DNA from: Clostridiaceae bacterium | GTDB lineage: Bacteria; Bacillota_I; Bacilli_A; Erysipelotrichales; Coprobacillaceae | DNA length: 64,000 nucleotides | Direction: 5' to 3' | Assembly (NCBI GenBank): GCA_902363625.1 | Contig: CABJAS010000008.1 | Location: 1-64,000, forward strand | Shown here: piece by piece, positions 42,691-50,587 of the stretch | Numbering within the stretch: the first letter of the stretch is position 1 | How the letters are laid out: each line of letters opens with the position of its first letter | Translations under genes and position numbers: made by a program | The notes under the pieces: model-generated | Databases searched by the model: none | Told to the model about the DNA's origin: nothing | Seen by the model: the letters and a program-made list of their open reading frames with translations, nothing else

Positions 42691-42709
42691 AAACCCTTTA
42701 CAATTACAA
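42681..42709 (-). promoter_or_regulatory. Promoter of the Rrf2 pair
   Basis: On the minus strand, -35 TTGTAA (42704-42709), exactly 17 bp, and -10 TAGAAT (42681-42686) lie just before the first Rrf2 gene, with the operator palindrome over the -10. Confidence 0.7.
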
Positions 42710-42743
42710 GATTCGCCCTTCTATTTTACAAAATTGAAAATAA

Positions 42744-43781
42744 TTACTGAATAGTCGCTTCTTCTAACAAGGTGATTGTTTTCTTTATTGGATCAAGTTC
42801 ACATGTTACACCATAAGGCAAGATACCAATTGGCATGGCATGTCCGATATTTATATTATAGAAGATGACTAAATCTTCAAGCTGTTCTTCTTGAAGCATA
42901 ACCTGCATGATGACTTCTTTATATTCTTCATAATAGGTTTCACTTTGTGGCTTTCCGACCACTATTCCCTTAATAACCCGCAGTATTCCCTGAGCTGCCA
43001 GATTGCGCAAGGTATACGTTACAAATTCCGGAGATGGCTTTTCCTCACTGGTTTCAAAAAATAAAATAGCGTCCTTCCATTGTGATAAGTCAGGCCAGAT
43101 GGCAGTCCCAACAACCATCATAAAAACATCAAGGCAGCCTCCTAACAGATGCCCCGTCACTGTCTGCTTCCCCTGTAAGATTTCATAACCATGCTGATCT
43201 GGAATCAGCTTTTTTAGTGTATGCTGATTTTCTTCTTTCCATTCAACAGAATCTTTGCTCCAAAGAGGACTTGAAGGAATGGCATATCCCGTGATATCCT
43301 GAAATAAAATTTTTCGTACAGCATCTAATGTATAGTCAAACATCTTGGTATATTCTCCAAATTCACACATGATAGAAGGACCATAAAAAGAAATCAATCC
43401 GGCTTTATACATCATAAAATGATTTACCGTACTATCTGAATATCCCATAAATATTTTAGGGTGATCTTTGATAACTTGAAAATCAATATAGGGGAGCAAG
43501 CGAATGGTATCATCCCCGCCAATAGCACAAAAGATAGCTGAAATATCATCATCTAAAAAAGCTGTCATTAAATCCTCTGCTCGTTTTTTGGGATGCTTCA
43601 TAATATATTCTGTGCCTTTTAGGGCATGAGGCATTGGAATCAGTTCAAGCTTCAACTCATCCTTCATTCTTTTTTTAGCGATATTATATTTATGAATAAA
43701 TTCTTTATCTCCAATACCACCCCATGACAGACTAACCATCGCTACCTTATCTTGGGGTTTTAATCGTTTTGGTTTAATCAT
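42744..43781 (-). CDS. S66 family peptidase (LD-carboxypeptidase or MccF-like)
   Basis: A 345-residue serine peptidase of family S66, whose members cleave LD bonds in murein peptides or microcin C-type nucleotide-peptide conjugates. The nucleophile is Ser115 in GYSDST, preceded by the GGDDTIRLLPY segment. A glutamate in FFETSEE and a late histidine (NIGHAMP) complete the usual Ser-Glu-His triad. No signal peptide is seen, so it is cytoplasmic, which fits recycling or MccF-like detoxification. It overlaps the metallo-hydrolase gene by 4 bp, forming a two-gene unit. Confidence 0.85.
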   Translation of the reverse strand: MIKPKRLKPQDKVAMVSLSWGGIGDKEFIHKYNIAKKRMKDELKLELIPMPHALKGTEYIMKHPKKRAEDLMTAFLDDDISAIFCAIGGDDTIRLLPYIDFQVIKDHPKIFMGYSDSTVNHFMMYKAGLISFYGPSIMCEFGEYTKMFDYTLDAVRKILFQDITGYAIPSSPLWSKDSVEWKEENQHTLKKLIPDQHGYEILQGKQTVTGHLLGGCLDVFMMVVGTAIWPDLSQWKDAILFFETSEEKPSPEFVTYTLRNLAAQGILRVIKGIVVGKPQSETYYEEYKEVIMQVMLQEEQLEDLVIFYNINIGHAMPIGILPYGVTCELDPIKKTITLLEEATIQ

Positions 43782-44638
43782 GATTTTTTCTCCAGTAATC
43801 GATCTTCGCTAATGACAATAGCAGGGCATTCTACCTGACCGATAAGCGTCTGGTCAGCTCCTTTAAGCGGACAGATACGGGCTTTATATTGAGGAAACAG
43901 CGTATTTTCAAAGGGAATTCCCGAAGTATAGTCCAATTCTTTAGCACAGCGAATAAAGCTTTCCAAGATCGTATAATCTAATAATTCTTGATGATGGCTG
44001 ATACATAATTGATTACAGTTAAATGTCTTTGCTTTTTCAAGGGATTTTAAATAAATCGATAAAGAGAGTGCATCCGGTAAAAACAACCAGACAAATGGAT
44101 TCATTGCATCACCGGCATAAAACCAGTGTTCTTCTTCATAGATCAAGCCAATGCTTCCGGCAGTATGTCCCGGCACTTCTTTTACGGTTAAGGTAATACC
44201 GCCTAAATCAAACTGATCATCTTCTTTTATCGGTAATATCGGTATTATTGGGGCATGGATATAGTATTCTTCATCGAAGTCACTCGGTAAGGCATCTTTA
44301 GTATCTTTCACCCGTTCTATATTCTCTCTTCTGGCACTTTCACTGTTGAAATATTCATAAGATTTCTTGTCTTTTAAATGCATATAAACAGGGCAGTCAC
44401 TAAACTGAAAATTACCGCAGGCATGGTCTAAATGTCCATGGCTGTTTACTACAATCAACGGTTTATCTGTAAGTGCTTCGACAGTGTGACGAAGATTACC
44501 AAAACCATAGCCGGTATCCCATAATAATGCCTGATTGCTTCCCACAAATAAATCCATAAAAACACCTTCTGTACTGCCAATATGATAAACACTCTCTTTT
44601 ACTTTGCATACATTATAAAATTCTTTGCTCGTTTTCAT
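43778..44638 (-). CDS. Metallo-beta-lactamase-fold hydrolase
   Basis: A 286-residue cytoplasmic hydrolase with the zinc-binding motif HGHLDH at 67-72, a second histidine in VPGHTAGS and the downstream YAGDAMNP aspartate. Specific substrate is not predictable; relatives include glyoxalase II, lactonases and quorum-quenching enzymes. It is first in a unit with the S66 peptidase (4-bp overlap). A joint function on small peptides or lactones is only a guess. Confidence 0.85.
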   Translation of the reverse strand: MKTSKEFYNVCKVKESVYHIGSTEGVFMDLFVGSNQALLWDTGYGFGNLRHTVEALTDKPLIVVNSHGHLDHACGNFQFSDCPVYMHLKDKKSYEYFNSESARRENIERVKDTKDALPSDFDEEYYIHAPIIPILPIKEDDQFDLGGITLTVKEVPGHTAGSIGLIYEEEHWFYAGDAMNPFVWLFLPDALSLSIYLKSLEKAKTFNCNQLCISHHQELLDYTILESFIRCAKELDYTSGIPFENTLFPQYKARICPLKGADQTLIGQVECPAIVISEDRLLEKKS

Positions 44639-44692
44639 CGTTTTTCCTCCCTATATCTTTACTTTACTACACCTATGCCGTTTCATCTAGTA

Positions 44693-44720
44693 AAAAAGAA
44701 TGAACGATATCATTCTTTTT
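44693..44720 (-). terminator. Terminator after the P1 peptidase gene
   Basis: An 11-bp stem AAAAAGAATGA/TCATTCTTTTT (44693-44703 and 44710-44720) overlaps the stop codon and carries a T run on the minus strand. Confidence 0.8.
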
Positions 44721-45720
44721 CCTGATTAGCTAACATTTCTTTTAGACAAAGCGTTGTATTGCCATCTCTTCCTGTAACGGTCTCACCATGAACTAAAGAT
44801 GAAAAGATGGCTTCCTCACATGCATCTATAGCTGCCCGAAAAACTTTATCTATTTTACTTTCATGCAATGTTTTAACATTCAGAATTTCCTCATCGGCAT
44901 AATGAGGGATCGTATTGGCAGTCGAAAAAGCGATGGCTATATCTCCGCTGCCATTTCCCATATAAGAGCCTAAGCGTCCTAACGCAATCGGCATGCGGCG
45001 ACAGACACGTTTTAATTGTCGTGCATCTAAAGGAACATCGGTAGCAAGAACCATCATGATTGATCCTTTTTCTAGCTCTTCAATATCCTCTGATTTCAAA
45101 TCATGATAGGTGAAATCCTTTTTCAGCCCAAAATTAGTTAATACTAAACTCCCGACATGATAGTCTTTATGATCTATTGTAATGATACGCGAAGCTGAGC
45201 CAATACCGCCCTTTGCCCCAAAGCAAGTCATGCCGCGTCCTGCTCCTACTGCTCCTTCTTCAAAGTGTTCGTCAGCATTTTGAAAAGCTTCAAAAACATG
45301 CTCCTCTTTTACGTGACAACCACGAATGTCATTGAGATAGCCATCATTGCATTCACCCACAACAACATTAATGGTTCCTGTGGTTGTCCCAATATCTTCA
45401 TTATCCTTCAGCATCCATTTCACTACTGCCTGTGCAGCTGTCCCAACACTCAGCGTATTCGTTAAAGCAATTGGACTTTCTAATGTGCCCAATTCATCAA
45501 GCTGAACTAATCCGATACTCTTGCCAAACCCATTGATAACCTGAGAAGCTCCAACATATTTATTTTGAAAAATATTATCTGTACGCGGCAGAATCACTGT
45601 TACCCCGGTCTGAATATTATGATCAGACAATGTGACATGCCCTACTTTTACGCCCGGAACATCCGTAATTAAATTTCTTTTGCCACGAATTAACTTTGTT
45701 TTATATAATAACGTTCCCAT
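44710..45720 (-). CDS. P1 family peptidase (DmpA/NylC type)
   Basis: A 336-residue N-terminal-nucleophile hydrolase related to the L-aminopeptidase DmpA and the nylon oligomer hydrolase NylC. The start LITDVPGVKVGHVTL, then GVTVILPR, GAVGAGRGMTCFGAKGGIGSASR and the cleavage region MGNGSGDIAIAFSTANTIPH are family marks. The Ser in NGSGD would become the nucleophile after self-cleavage. Natural substrates are uncertain (beta-peptides, D-peptides). It is monocistronic. Confidence 0.88.
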   Translation of the reverse strand: MGTLLYKTKLIRGKRNLITDVPGVKVGHVTLSDHNIQTGVTVILPRTDNIFQNKYVGASQVINGFGKSIGLVQLDELGTLESPIALTNTLSVGTAAQAVVKWMLKDNEDIGTTTGTINVVVGECNDGYLNDIRGCHVKEEHVFEAFQNADEHFEEGAVGAGRGMTCFGAKGGIGSASRIITIDHKDYHVGSLVLTNFGLKKDFTYHDLKSEDIEELEKGSIMMVLATDVPLDARQLKRVCRRMPIALGRLGSYMGNGSGDIAIAFSTANTIPHYADEEILNVKTLHESKIDKVFRAAIDACEEAIFSSLVHGETVTGRDGNTTLCLKEMLANQEKE

Positions 45721-45763
45721 CTTAATCCTCCTTTTTAATATTATATAATATTGAAAAAGAAAA

Positions 45764-45785
45764 GGACACAGTTTATTCTGTATCC
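45764..45785 (-). terminator. Terminator after the Na/Pi cotransporter gene
   Basis: Stem GGACACAG/CTGTATCC (45764-45771 and 45778-45785) pairs fully on the minus strand with one U-G wobble and is followed by TTTTC. It overlaps the end of the gene. Confidence 0.7.
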
Positions 45786-47437
45786 CCGTTTAGTAAGGTT
45801 AAATGATCGATAATCTCATTAAAGCTAATCGCAATGTTCAATCCATGATCACCGATTCTTTCAAAATCCGTTAGTGTTTCCGTATAGAAAGCACTATGCT
45901 CCGGTGTACATTTCTTATCTTTTAAACGAATCAGCTGATTCATTGAAAATTGCTTGTTGGCATCATCGATTTTATTTTCATAAACATCTACTTTTTTAAT
46001 AATACCAATCAGTTCTTTACGATCTTTGACATTCAGCTCTTCAAGCAACTTTGCTGTTAATTCACACATCTGATGAATTTCTTCAATTGCCTCAGAAGAG
46101 AAATGCTCATTATTGCTGTGCAGCTTTAATGAACGGCTGGAAATATTGACAGCGTGATCGCCGATTCTTTCTAAATCTCCCGCTGCTTTCAAGAATAATC
46201 CAATCGTTTTACTTTCCTCAACAGGAAATTCAATTGAGATAGCATTGGTCGTATAGGTGATGATTTCTTTATTTAAATAATCGATATATTCTTCATCCTC
46301 TAAGAGTTTTTTATATGTTTTTTCGTCAAATTTCTCAATTAGATCAAACGAACGCTTTACATTAGCTGTGACATAGGTCAGCATATTTTCTATCTCTTTA
46401 AACAGCTGAGTAATAATAATAGCGCTGGTACCGATATGGAAATCATTATTAAATACTTTATAATCCAAGAATTTAGTTTCCATCTTATCTTCCATCCCCG
46501 CTTTTTCAGGTAAAATCTTATAGGTCAGATTAACTAGCTTATACCCAAACGGCAGCAGGAGAACAGTGGTTACAATATTGAAAACCGTATGTACATTAGC
46601 AATCTGTGCCGGAACATTGCCCGGTGTGATGGATGCCATAAAGCTGGCAAACGGTGTTACCATACTAATCACCACAAAAATAATCGTTCCGATAATATTA
46701 AAAGATAAATGGATCAGTGTCGCACGCTTAGCATTGCGGTTGGTTCCGATAGAAGCAATAACCGCTGTGATACAGGTTCCGATGTTTTGTCCAAATAATA
46801 CGAAAATAGCGTTTGGCAAAGTAATAATGCCACTTAATGCTAATGCCTGCAGAATTCCGACAGATGCACTCGAAGATTGAATCACCGCTGTAAACAATGC
46901 CCCTACTGCAATTCCAATCAATGGATTTTGAAAGTTTGAAATCATACTGATAAACTGCTGGGATTCTCTTAATGGTGACATCGCATTGGTCATCAGCTCC
47001 ATCCCCATAAATAGAATTCCAAGTCCGGCAATGATCTGTCCAAAAGCATCTGCTTTTTTATTTTTCACAAAAGTGACTAGGGCAACTCCGCCAAATGCAA
47101 TTAATGGTGCAATCGCAGTAATATCCAGTGCAATCAGCTGTCCGGTAATCGTAGTTCCGATATTAGCTCCCATAATCACCCATACTGCATTTTTCAAAGT
47201 CATTAGTCCGGCGTTGACAAAGCCTACAACCATAACTGTCGTCGCTGATGAAGACTGAATGATCGCAGTGATCAAGGCTCCCACACCGACACCTAAAAAG
47301 CGATTAGAAGTCAATTTTTCTAAGATCGATTTCATTTTATTTCCGGCTGCGATCTCTAAACCACTAGACATCATATGCATTCCATAAAGGAACAAGGCAA
47401 GTCCGCCTAACAAAGTAAAAATATCCGTTATTTTCAT
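45773..47437 (-). CDS. Na/Pi cotransporter with PhoU-like domain
   Basis: A sodium-phosphate cotransporter of the NptA/PNaS family. Two inverted repeat halves carry the hallmark QSSSA motifs (IIQSSSATTVMVVG and VIQSSSASVGILQ), with about eight to nine membrane segments to residue 310. The C-terminal 210 residues form a helical PhoU-like domain (GDLERIGDHAVNIS and DFERIGDHGLNIA). The ATG at 47437, with GAGGTGG upstream, gives 554 residues. Three 11-bp-spaced Pho-box-like repeats lie just upstream, so phosphate control is probable. Confidence 0.9.
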   Translation of the reverse strand: MKITDIFTLLGGLALFLYGMHMMSSGLEIAAGNKMKSILEKLTSNRFLGVGVGALITAIIQSSSATTVMVVGFVNAGLMTLKNAVWVIMGANIGTTITGQLIALDITAIAPLIAFGGVALVTFVKNKKADAFGQIIAGLGILFMGMELMTNAMSPLRESQQFISMISNFQNPLIGIAVGALFTAVIQSSSASVGILQALALSGIITLPNAIFVLFGQNIGTCITAVIASIGTNRNAKRATLIHLSFNIIGTIIFVVISMVTPFASFMASITPGNVPAQIANVHTVFNIVTTVLLLPFGYKLVNLTYKILPEKAGMEDKMETKFLDYKVFNNDFHIGTSAIIITQLFKEIENMLTYVTANVKRSFDLIEKFDEKTYKKLLEDEEYIDYLNKEIITYTTNAISIEFPVEESKTIGLFLKAAGDLERIGDHAVNISSRSLKLHSNNEHFSSEAIEEIHQMCELTAKLLEELNVKDRKELIGIIKKVDVYENKIDDANKQFSMNQLIRLKDKKCTPEHSAFYTETLTDFERIGDHGLNIAISFNEIIDHLTLLNGDTE

Positions 47438-47491
47438 TAATTCCACCTCATAACACAACTTTAACACAAATAAATATCGAAATAAATATAC

Positions 47492-47519
47492 GTAACATAA
47501 ACTTAACGTATAATTAACA
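47492..47519. promoter_or_regulatory. Pho-box-like tandem repeats
   Basis: GTAACA (47492-47497), TTAACG (47503-47508) and TTAACA (47514-47519) are spaced by exactly 11 bp, the spacing of PhoP/PhoB direct repeats (TTAACA-type in B. subtilis). A further TTAACA is at 47461-47466. They sit in the divergent gap between the Na/Pi cotransporter and a small membrane ORF. A TATAAT at 47509-47514 overlaps the repeats. Confidence 0.5.
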
Positions 47520-47553
47520 AAACTCTGCCAATACCTAAATTGAGGTGTATTTA

Positions 47554-47667
47554 ATGATTTGGATCTATTTATTTTTAGGAATCAGTATCTTTATTTTATT
47601 ATTGTTTATCTTTTGTGCATTAAAGCTAAATCATCAAGAAGAAGAAAAAATAAGCCACCATCGGTGA
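47554..47667 (+). CDS. Small 37-residue membrane protein
   Basis: A short open frame with a well-placed Shine-Dalgarno (GAGGTG, 7 bases before ATG). It codes for one membrane helix (MIWIYLFLGISIFILLLFIF then CALKL) and a charged C-terminus ending SHHR. It runs into the terminator that also serves pyk. It is divergent from the Na/Pi cotransporter and downstream of Pho-box-like repeats, so it may be a phosphate-responsive small membrane peptide. I know no family for it. The good ribosome binding site and hydrophobic composition argue that it is real. Confidence 0.55.
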   Translation: MIWIYLFLGISIFILLLFIFCALKLNHQEEEKISHHR

Positions 47668-47678
47668 CTTATTTTACT
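47649..47678 (-). terminator. Bidirectional terminator after pyk
   Basis: A stem built of AAAATAAG and CTTATTTT with the inner pair CACC/GGTG lies at the pyk stop codon and is flanked by T residues on the minus strand. It also covers the 3' end of the small membrane ORF. Confidence 0.7.
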
Positions 47679-49096
47679 TCGATTAAATGTAGGAAATTGG
47701 TTGCTCCACTGATGCCCGGTGTTCCTCCGGTCACAATGATTGTTTCTCCGGATTTAACGCCATTTTCTTTCGCAATCACTTCTGCTAAGTTCAGCATGGC
47801 TTCACTGCTTTTCATAGATTTACAGTAAGCTGGAATAACACCCCAGTTTAAGGCAAGCTTCTGCATCGCATCTAAATCCGGTGTCGCAGCAATCAGCTGA
47901 CATTCCGGACGATAGCGTGACATTTTACGTGCTGTGAATCCTGATTTTGTAAAGGCAATGATCGCTTTCACATCGAACTGCATCGCTAATTCTGCTACCG
48001 ATAAGCAGATTGCTTCTGACTTATCAGCAGGTGCTGTACGCAAAGCACGGCGATGTAAATGACCATAATCTAAATTATCCTCTGTTGTGCGTGCAATTTG
48101 TGCCATCATCGCAACTGCTTCTACCGGATATTTCCCAGAAGCAGATTCCCCTGACAGCATGATACAGTCAGTTCCATCATGAATCGCATTAGCGACATCC
48201 GATACCTCTGCACGTGTCGGTCTTGGGTTTTGCTGCATGCTTTCTAACATTTGTGTAGCCGTAATAACAATTTTTCCCACCGCATTACATTTCTTAATTA
48301 ATTTTTTCTGTACGACCGGAACTAAATCACCTGGAATTTCTACCCCTAAGTCCCCTCGAGCTACCATGATGCCATCAACCACTTCAAGGATCTCATCCAT
48401 ATTTTCGACCCCTTCTTGGTTTTCAATCTTGGCAATGATCTGAATTTCCGGACAGTCATGTTCTACTAATAGTCTTCTGACATCTAAAACGTCTTGAGCG
48501 CGGCGAACAAATGAAGCAGCAATGAAATCCACTTTATTTTCACAGCCGAAGATAATATCTGAGATATCCTTTTCTGATAAGTAATCAAATCCTAATTTAA
48601 TTCCGGGAACATTGATTCCACGTTTATTTTTTAAGATACCATCATTTAAACAGGTACAATAGATATCACGGTCTTTAATGCTGTCGACTAATAAATCCAT
48701 TTGTCCGTCATTTACTAAGATGTGATCCCCCGCTTTCACATCCATATAAAGGTTTTTATACGTAATAGAGAAACGATCTTTATTCCCTAATACATCTTCA
48801 TAGCACACAACGACTTGGTCACCTTTAACGATTTCTATTTGTCCGTTTTCAAAATCTCCTGTACGGATTTCCGGACCTTTTGTATCTAATAAAATAGCGA
48901 CATTGGTTCCTAAGCTGTCATTGATCTTTCTCATCATCTGAATCTTTTCCAAATGATCCGGATGAGTCCCATGTGAAAAGTTAAGACGCATACAATTCAT
49001 TCCGGCTTTTACCATTGCAGTCAATGTATCCTCTGTTGAAGAAGCGGGACCGATCGTACAAATTACTTTTGTTTTCTTTGGTGTTAATTCTGCCAT
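47669..49096 (-). CDS. pyk: Pyruvate kinase
   Basis: This glycolytic enzyme converts phosphoenolpyruvate and ADP to pyruvate and ATP. TKVICTIGPAS, MRLNFSHG, LDTKGPEIRTG and the metal and substrate loop KIENQEG/MVARGDLGVEIP are all present. The ATG at 49096 has AGGAGG 7 bases upstream and gives 475 residues. The extra C-terminal PEP-utiliser-like domain of Bacillus Pyk (about 585 residues) is absent. It is monocistronic with a bidirectional terminator. Confidence 0.97.
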   Translation of the reverse strand: MAELTPKKTKVICTIGPASSTEDTLTAMVKAGMNCMRLNFSHGTHPDHLEKIQMMRKINDSLGTNVAILLDTKGPEIRTGDFENGQIEIVKGDQVVVCYEDVLGNKDRFSITYKNLYMDVKAGDHILVNDGQMDLLVDSIKDRDIYCTCLNDGILKNKRGINVPGIKLGFDYLSEKDISDIIFGCENKVDFIAASFVRRAQDVLDVRRLLVEHDCPEIQIIAKIENQEGVENMDEILEVVDGIMVARGDLGVEIPGDLVPVVQKKLIKKCNAVGKIVITATQMLESMQQNPRPTRAEVSDVANAIHDGTDCIMLSGESASGKYPVEAVAMMAQIARTTEDNLDYGHLHRRALRTAPADKSEAICLSVAELAMQFDVKAIIAFTKSGFTARKMSRYRPECQLIAATPDLDAMQKLALNWGVIPAYCKSMKSSEAMLNLAEVIAKENGVKSGETIIVTGGTPGISGATNFLHLIEVK

Positions 49097-49169
49097 TTCA
49101 TATCCTCCTACTATCATGATACCTCTATTCTACATCAAATAATCATAAATTAAAATAAAAATTATATAG

Positions 49170-49194
49170 AAAAAGGATAACCTCTCGGCTATCC
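49170..49194 (-). terminator. Terminator after scpAB
   Basis: Stem GGATAACC/GGCTATCC (49175-49182 and 49187-49194) pairs with one G-U on the minus strand and is followed by TTTTTCTATAT. It overlaps the scpB stop codon. Confidence 0.75.
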
Positions 49195-49782
49195 CGCTGA
49201 TTCGTTTGCTTTATCATCTTCTTCGCGATATTTCGCGTCGAACAGATCTTCTTCCATGCTGGTTTGAGCAATATTCTGCAAATCCGGCAATTCATCTAAT
49301 GAAGCAAGATTAAAGGCATCCATAAATTCTTCGCTGACCCCATACAAAATAGGTTTCCCCGGCGTATCTTCGCGCCCAACTTCTTTAATGAGTGCTTTTG
49401 CCTGCAGTTTTCTGACCATCGCATCACTGCTGACCCCGCGGATTTCTTCTATCTTGGTTCTTGTTACCGGCTGATTATAAGCAATGATTGCCAATGTTTC
49501 CAAAGCCGCATTAGACAGACTGGCTTCTGCTTGACTGACCATCTTTTCAAAATAGGGCTTAAACTGTGTTTTAGTCGCTAATTTATATTTACCGCCTAAA
49601 TAGACGATCATCAATCCTTTTTGTTCATCTGCTTCAAATTGTTCCATCATCTCTTGCATCATGGATTCTGTTTCTTTTACTGACAGCTCTAAAATCGCTG
49701 CCATTTCTTTTACGCCGCAGCCTTCATCACCAACTAAAAACAATACACCTTCAATGACCGCTCTATATGTATTTACATTCAT
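49189..49782 (-). CDS. scpB: Segregation and condensation protein B
   Basis: ScpB is a winged-helix (kite) dimer that binds ScpA in the SMC condensin complex for chromosome segregation. Two winged-helix parts cover residues 5-90 and 95-165, with ALETLAIIAYNQPVTRTKIEEIRGVSSD as signature. It overlaps scpA by 4 bp and closes the unit. Length 197 is standard. Confidence 0.95.
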   Translation of the reverse strand: MNVNTYRAVIEGVLFLVGDEGCGVKEMAAILELSVKETESMMQEMMEQFEADEQKGLMIVYLGGKYKLATKTQFKPYFEKMVSQAEASLSNAALETLAIIAYNQPVTRTKIEEIRGVSSDAMVRKLQAKALIKEVGREDTPGKPILYGVSEEFMDAFNLASLDELPDLQNIAQTSMEEDLFDAKYREEDDKANESAG

Positions 49783-50504
49783 TCTATAGCCTCCAAAAAT
49801 ATCTGATCAAACTGCTTTTCTTGTGTGATAGCTAACTCCTTTTTATTCGCTAAAGTCAGAATCGCCAAAAAAGTGACGACAAAATAATGACGAGTAGGAT
49901 GATCAAATAATTCTTCAAAATTAACTTTTCGGTGATTTTTAAAATAATGGCGGATTTCATCACAACGGTCATCGATCGATATTTCTTTCTTGCCGACAGA
50001 TGTGATCAATGGAGAAGACAAAATCTTACGCTGATACATTTTCTGCATCGCTTTCATCAAATCATAAATCTGTAAATTATCAGGAATCAGATTAGCTGTA
50101 TCAATGGCATATTCATCCATCGAGCTGCTTGGCTTAATATAAAACTGCTGACGGGATTCGTAGTGTTCCTTAAAGCTTTCAACAACATCCTTATATTTTT
50201 TATATTCGATCAAACGCTTAATAAGTGCTTCACGAGGATCTTCTTCATAATCTTCGTTGATTTTAACCACCTCAATCGGCAGCAGCATTTTACTTTTTAA
50301 TTCAATCAAAGAACTGGCCATGACTAAATACTCACTTGCCACTTCAAGATTAACGGCTTGATACTGATGCAGATAATCTAAATATTGATCGGTTATCTTT
50401 GAAAGTTCTAAGTTTTCTAAATCCATTTCTTTTTCTTTGATCAAATGCAGTAAAAGATCTAAGGGACCGACAAATTGATCAAGAGATACACGATATTCTT
50501 CCAT
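49779..50504 (-). CDS. scpA: Segregation and condensation protein A
   Basis: ScpA is the kleisin subunit that bridges the SMC heads. The N-terminal domain (VSLDQFVGPLDLLLHLIKEKEMDLENLELSKITDQYL, residues 5-41) and C-terminal winged helix (VTFLAILTLANKKELAITQEKQFDQIFL) are clear. Length 241 is near B. subtilis 251. Co-transcribed with scpB. In B. subtilis scpAB also lies near dacB-spmA, here about 12 kb away. Confidence 0.96.
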   Translation of the reverse strand: MEEYRVSLDQFVGPLDLLLHLIKEKEMDLENLELSKITDQYLDYLHQYQAVNLEVASEYLVMASSLIELKSKMLLPIEVVKINEDYEEDPREALIKRLIEYKKYKDVVESFKEHYESRQQFYIKPSSSMDEYAIDTANLIPDNLQIYDLMKAMQKMYQRKILSSPLITSVGKKEISIDDRCDEIRHYFKNHRKVNFEELFDHPTRHYFVVTFLAILTLANKKELAITQEKQFDQIFLEAIE

Positions 50505-50560
50505 ATTCCACCTCTAATTTATGATTTTATCATATTTCTATTTAAAAAACTACATAATAA

Positions 50561-50587
50561 AAAGCGAAATGAGTGTCACTTCGCTTT
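50561..50587 (-). terminator. Terminator of the spoVA operon
   Basis: Stem AAAGCGAA/TTCGCTTT (50561-50568 and 50580-50587) overlaps the spoVAF stop region and is followed by TTATTATG on the minus strand. Confidence 0.7.
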
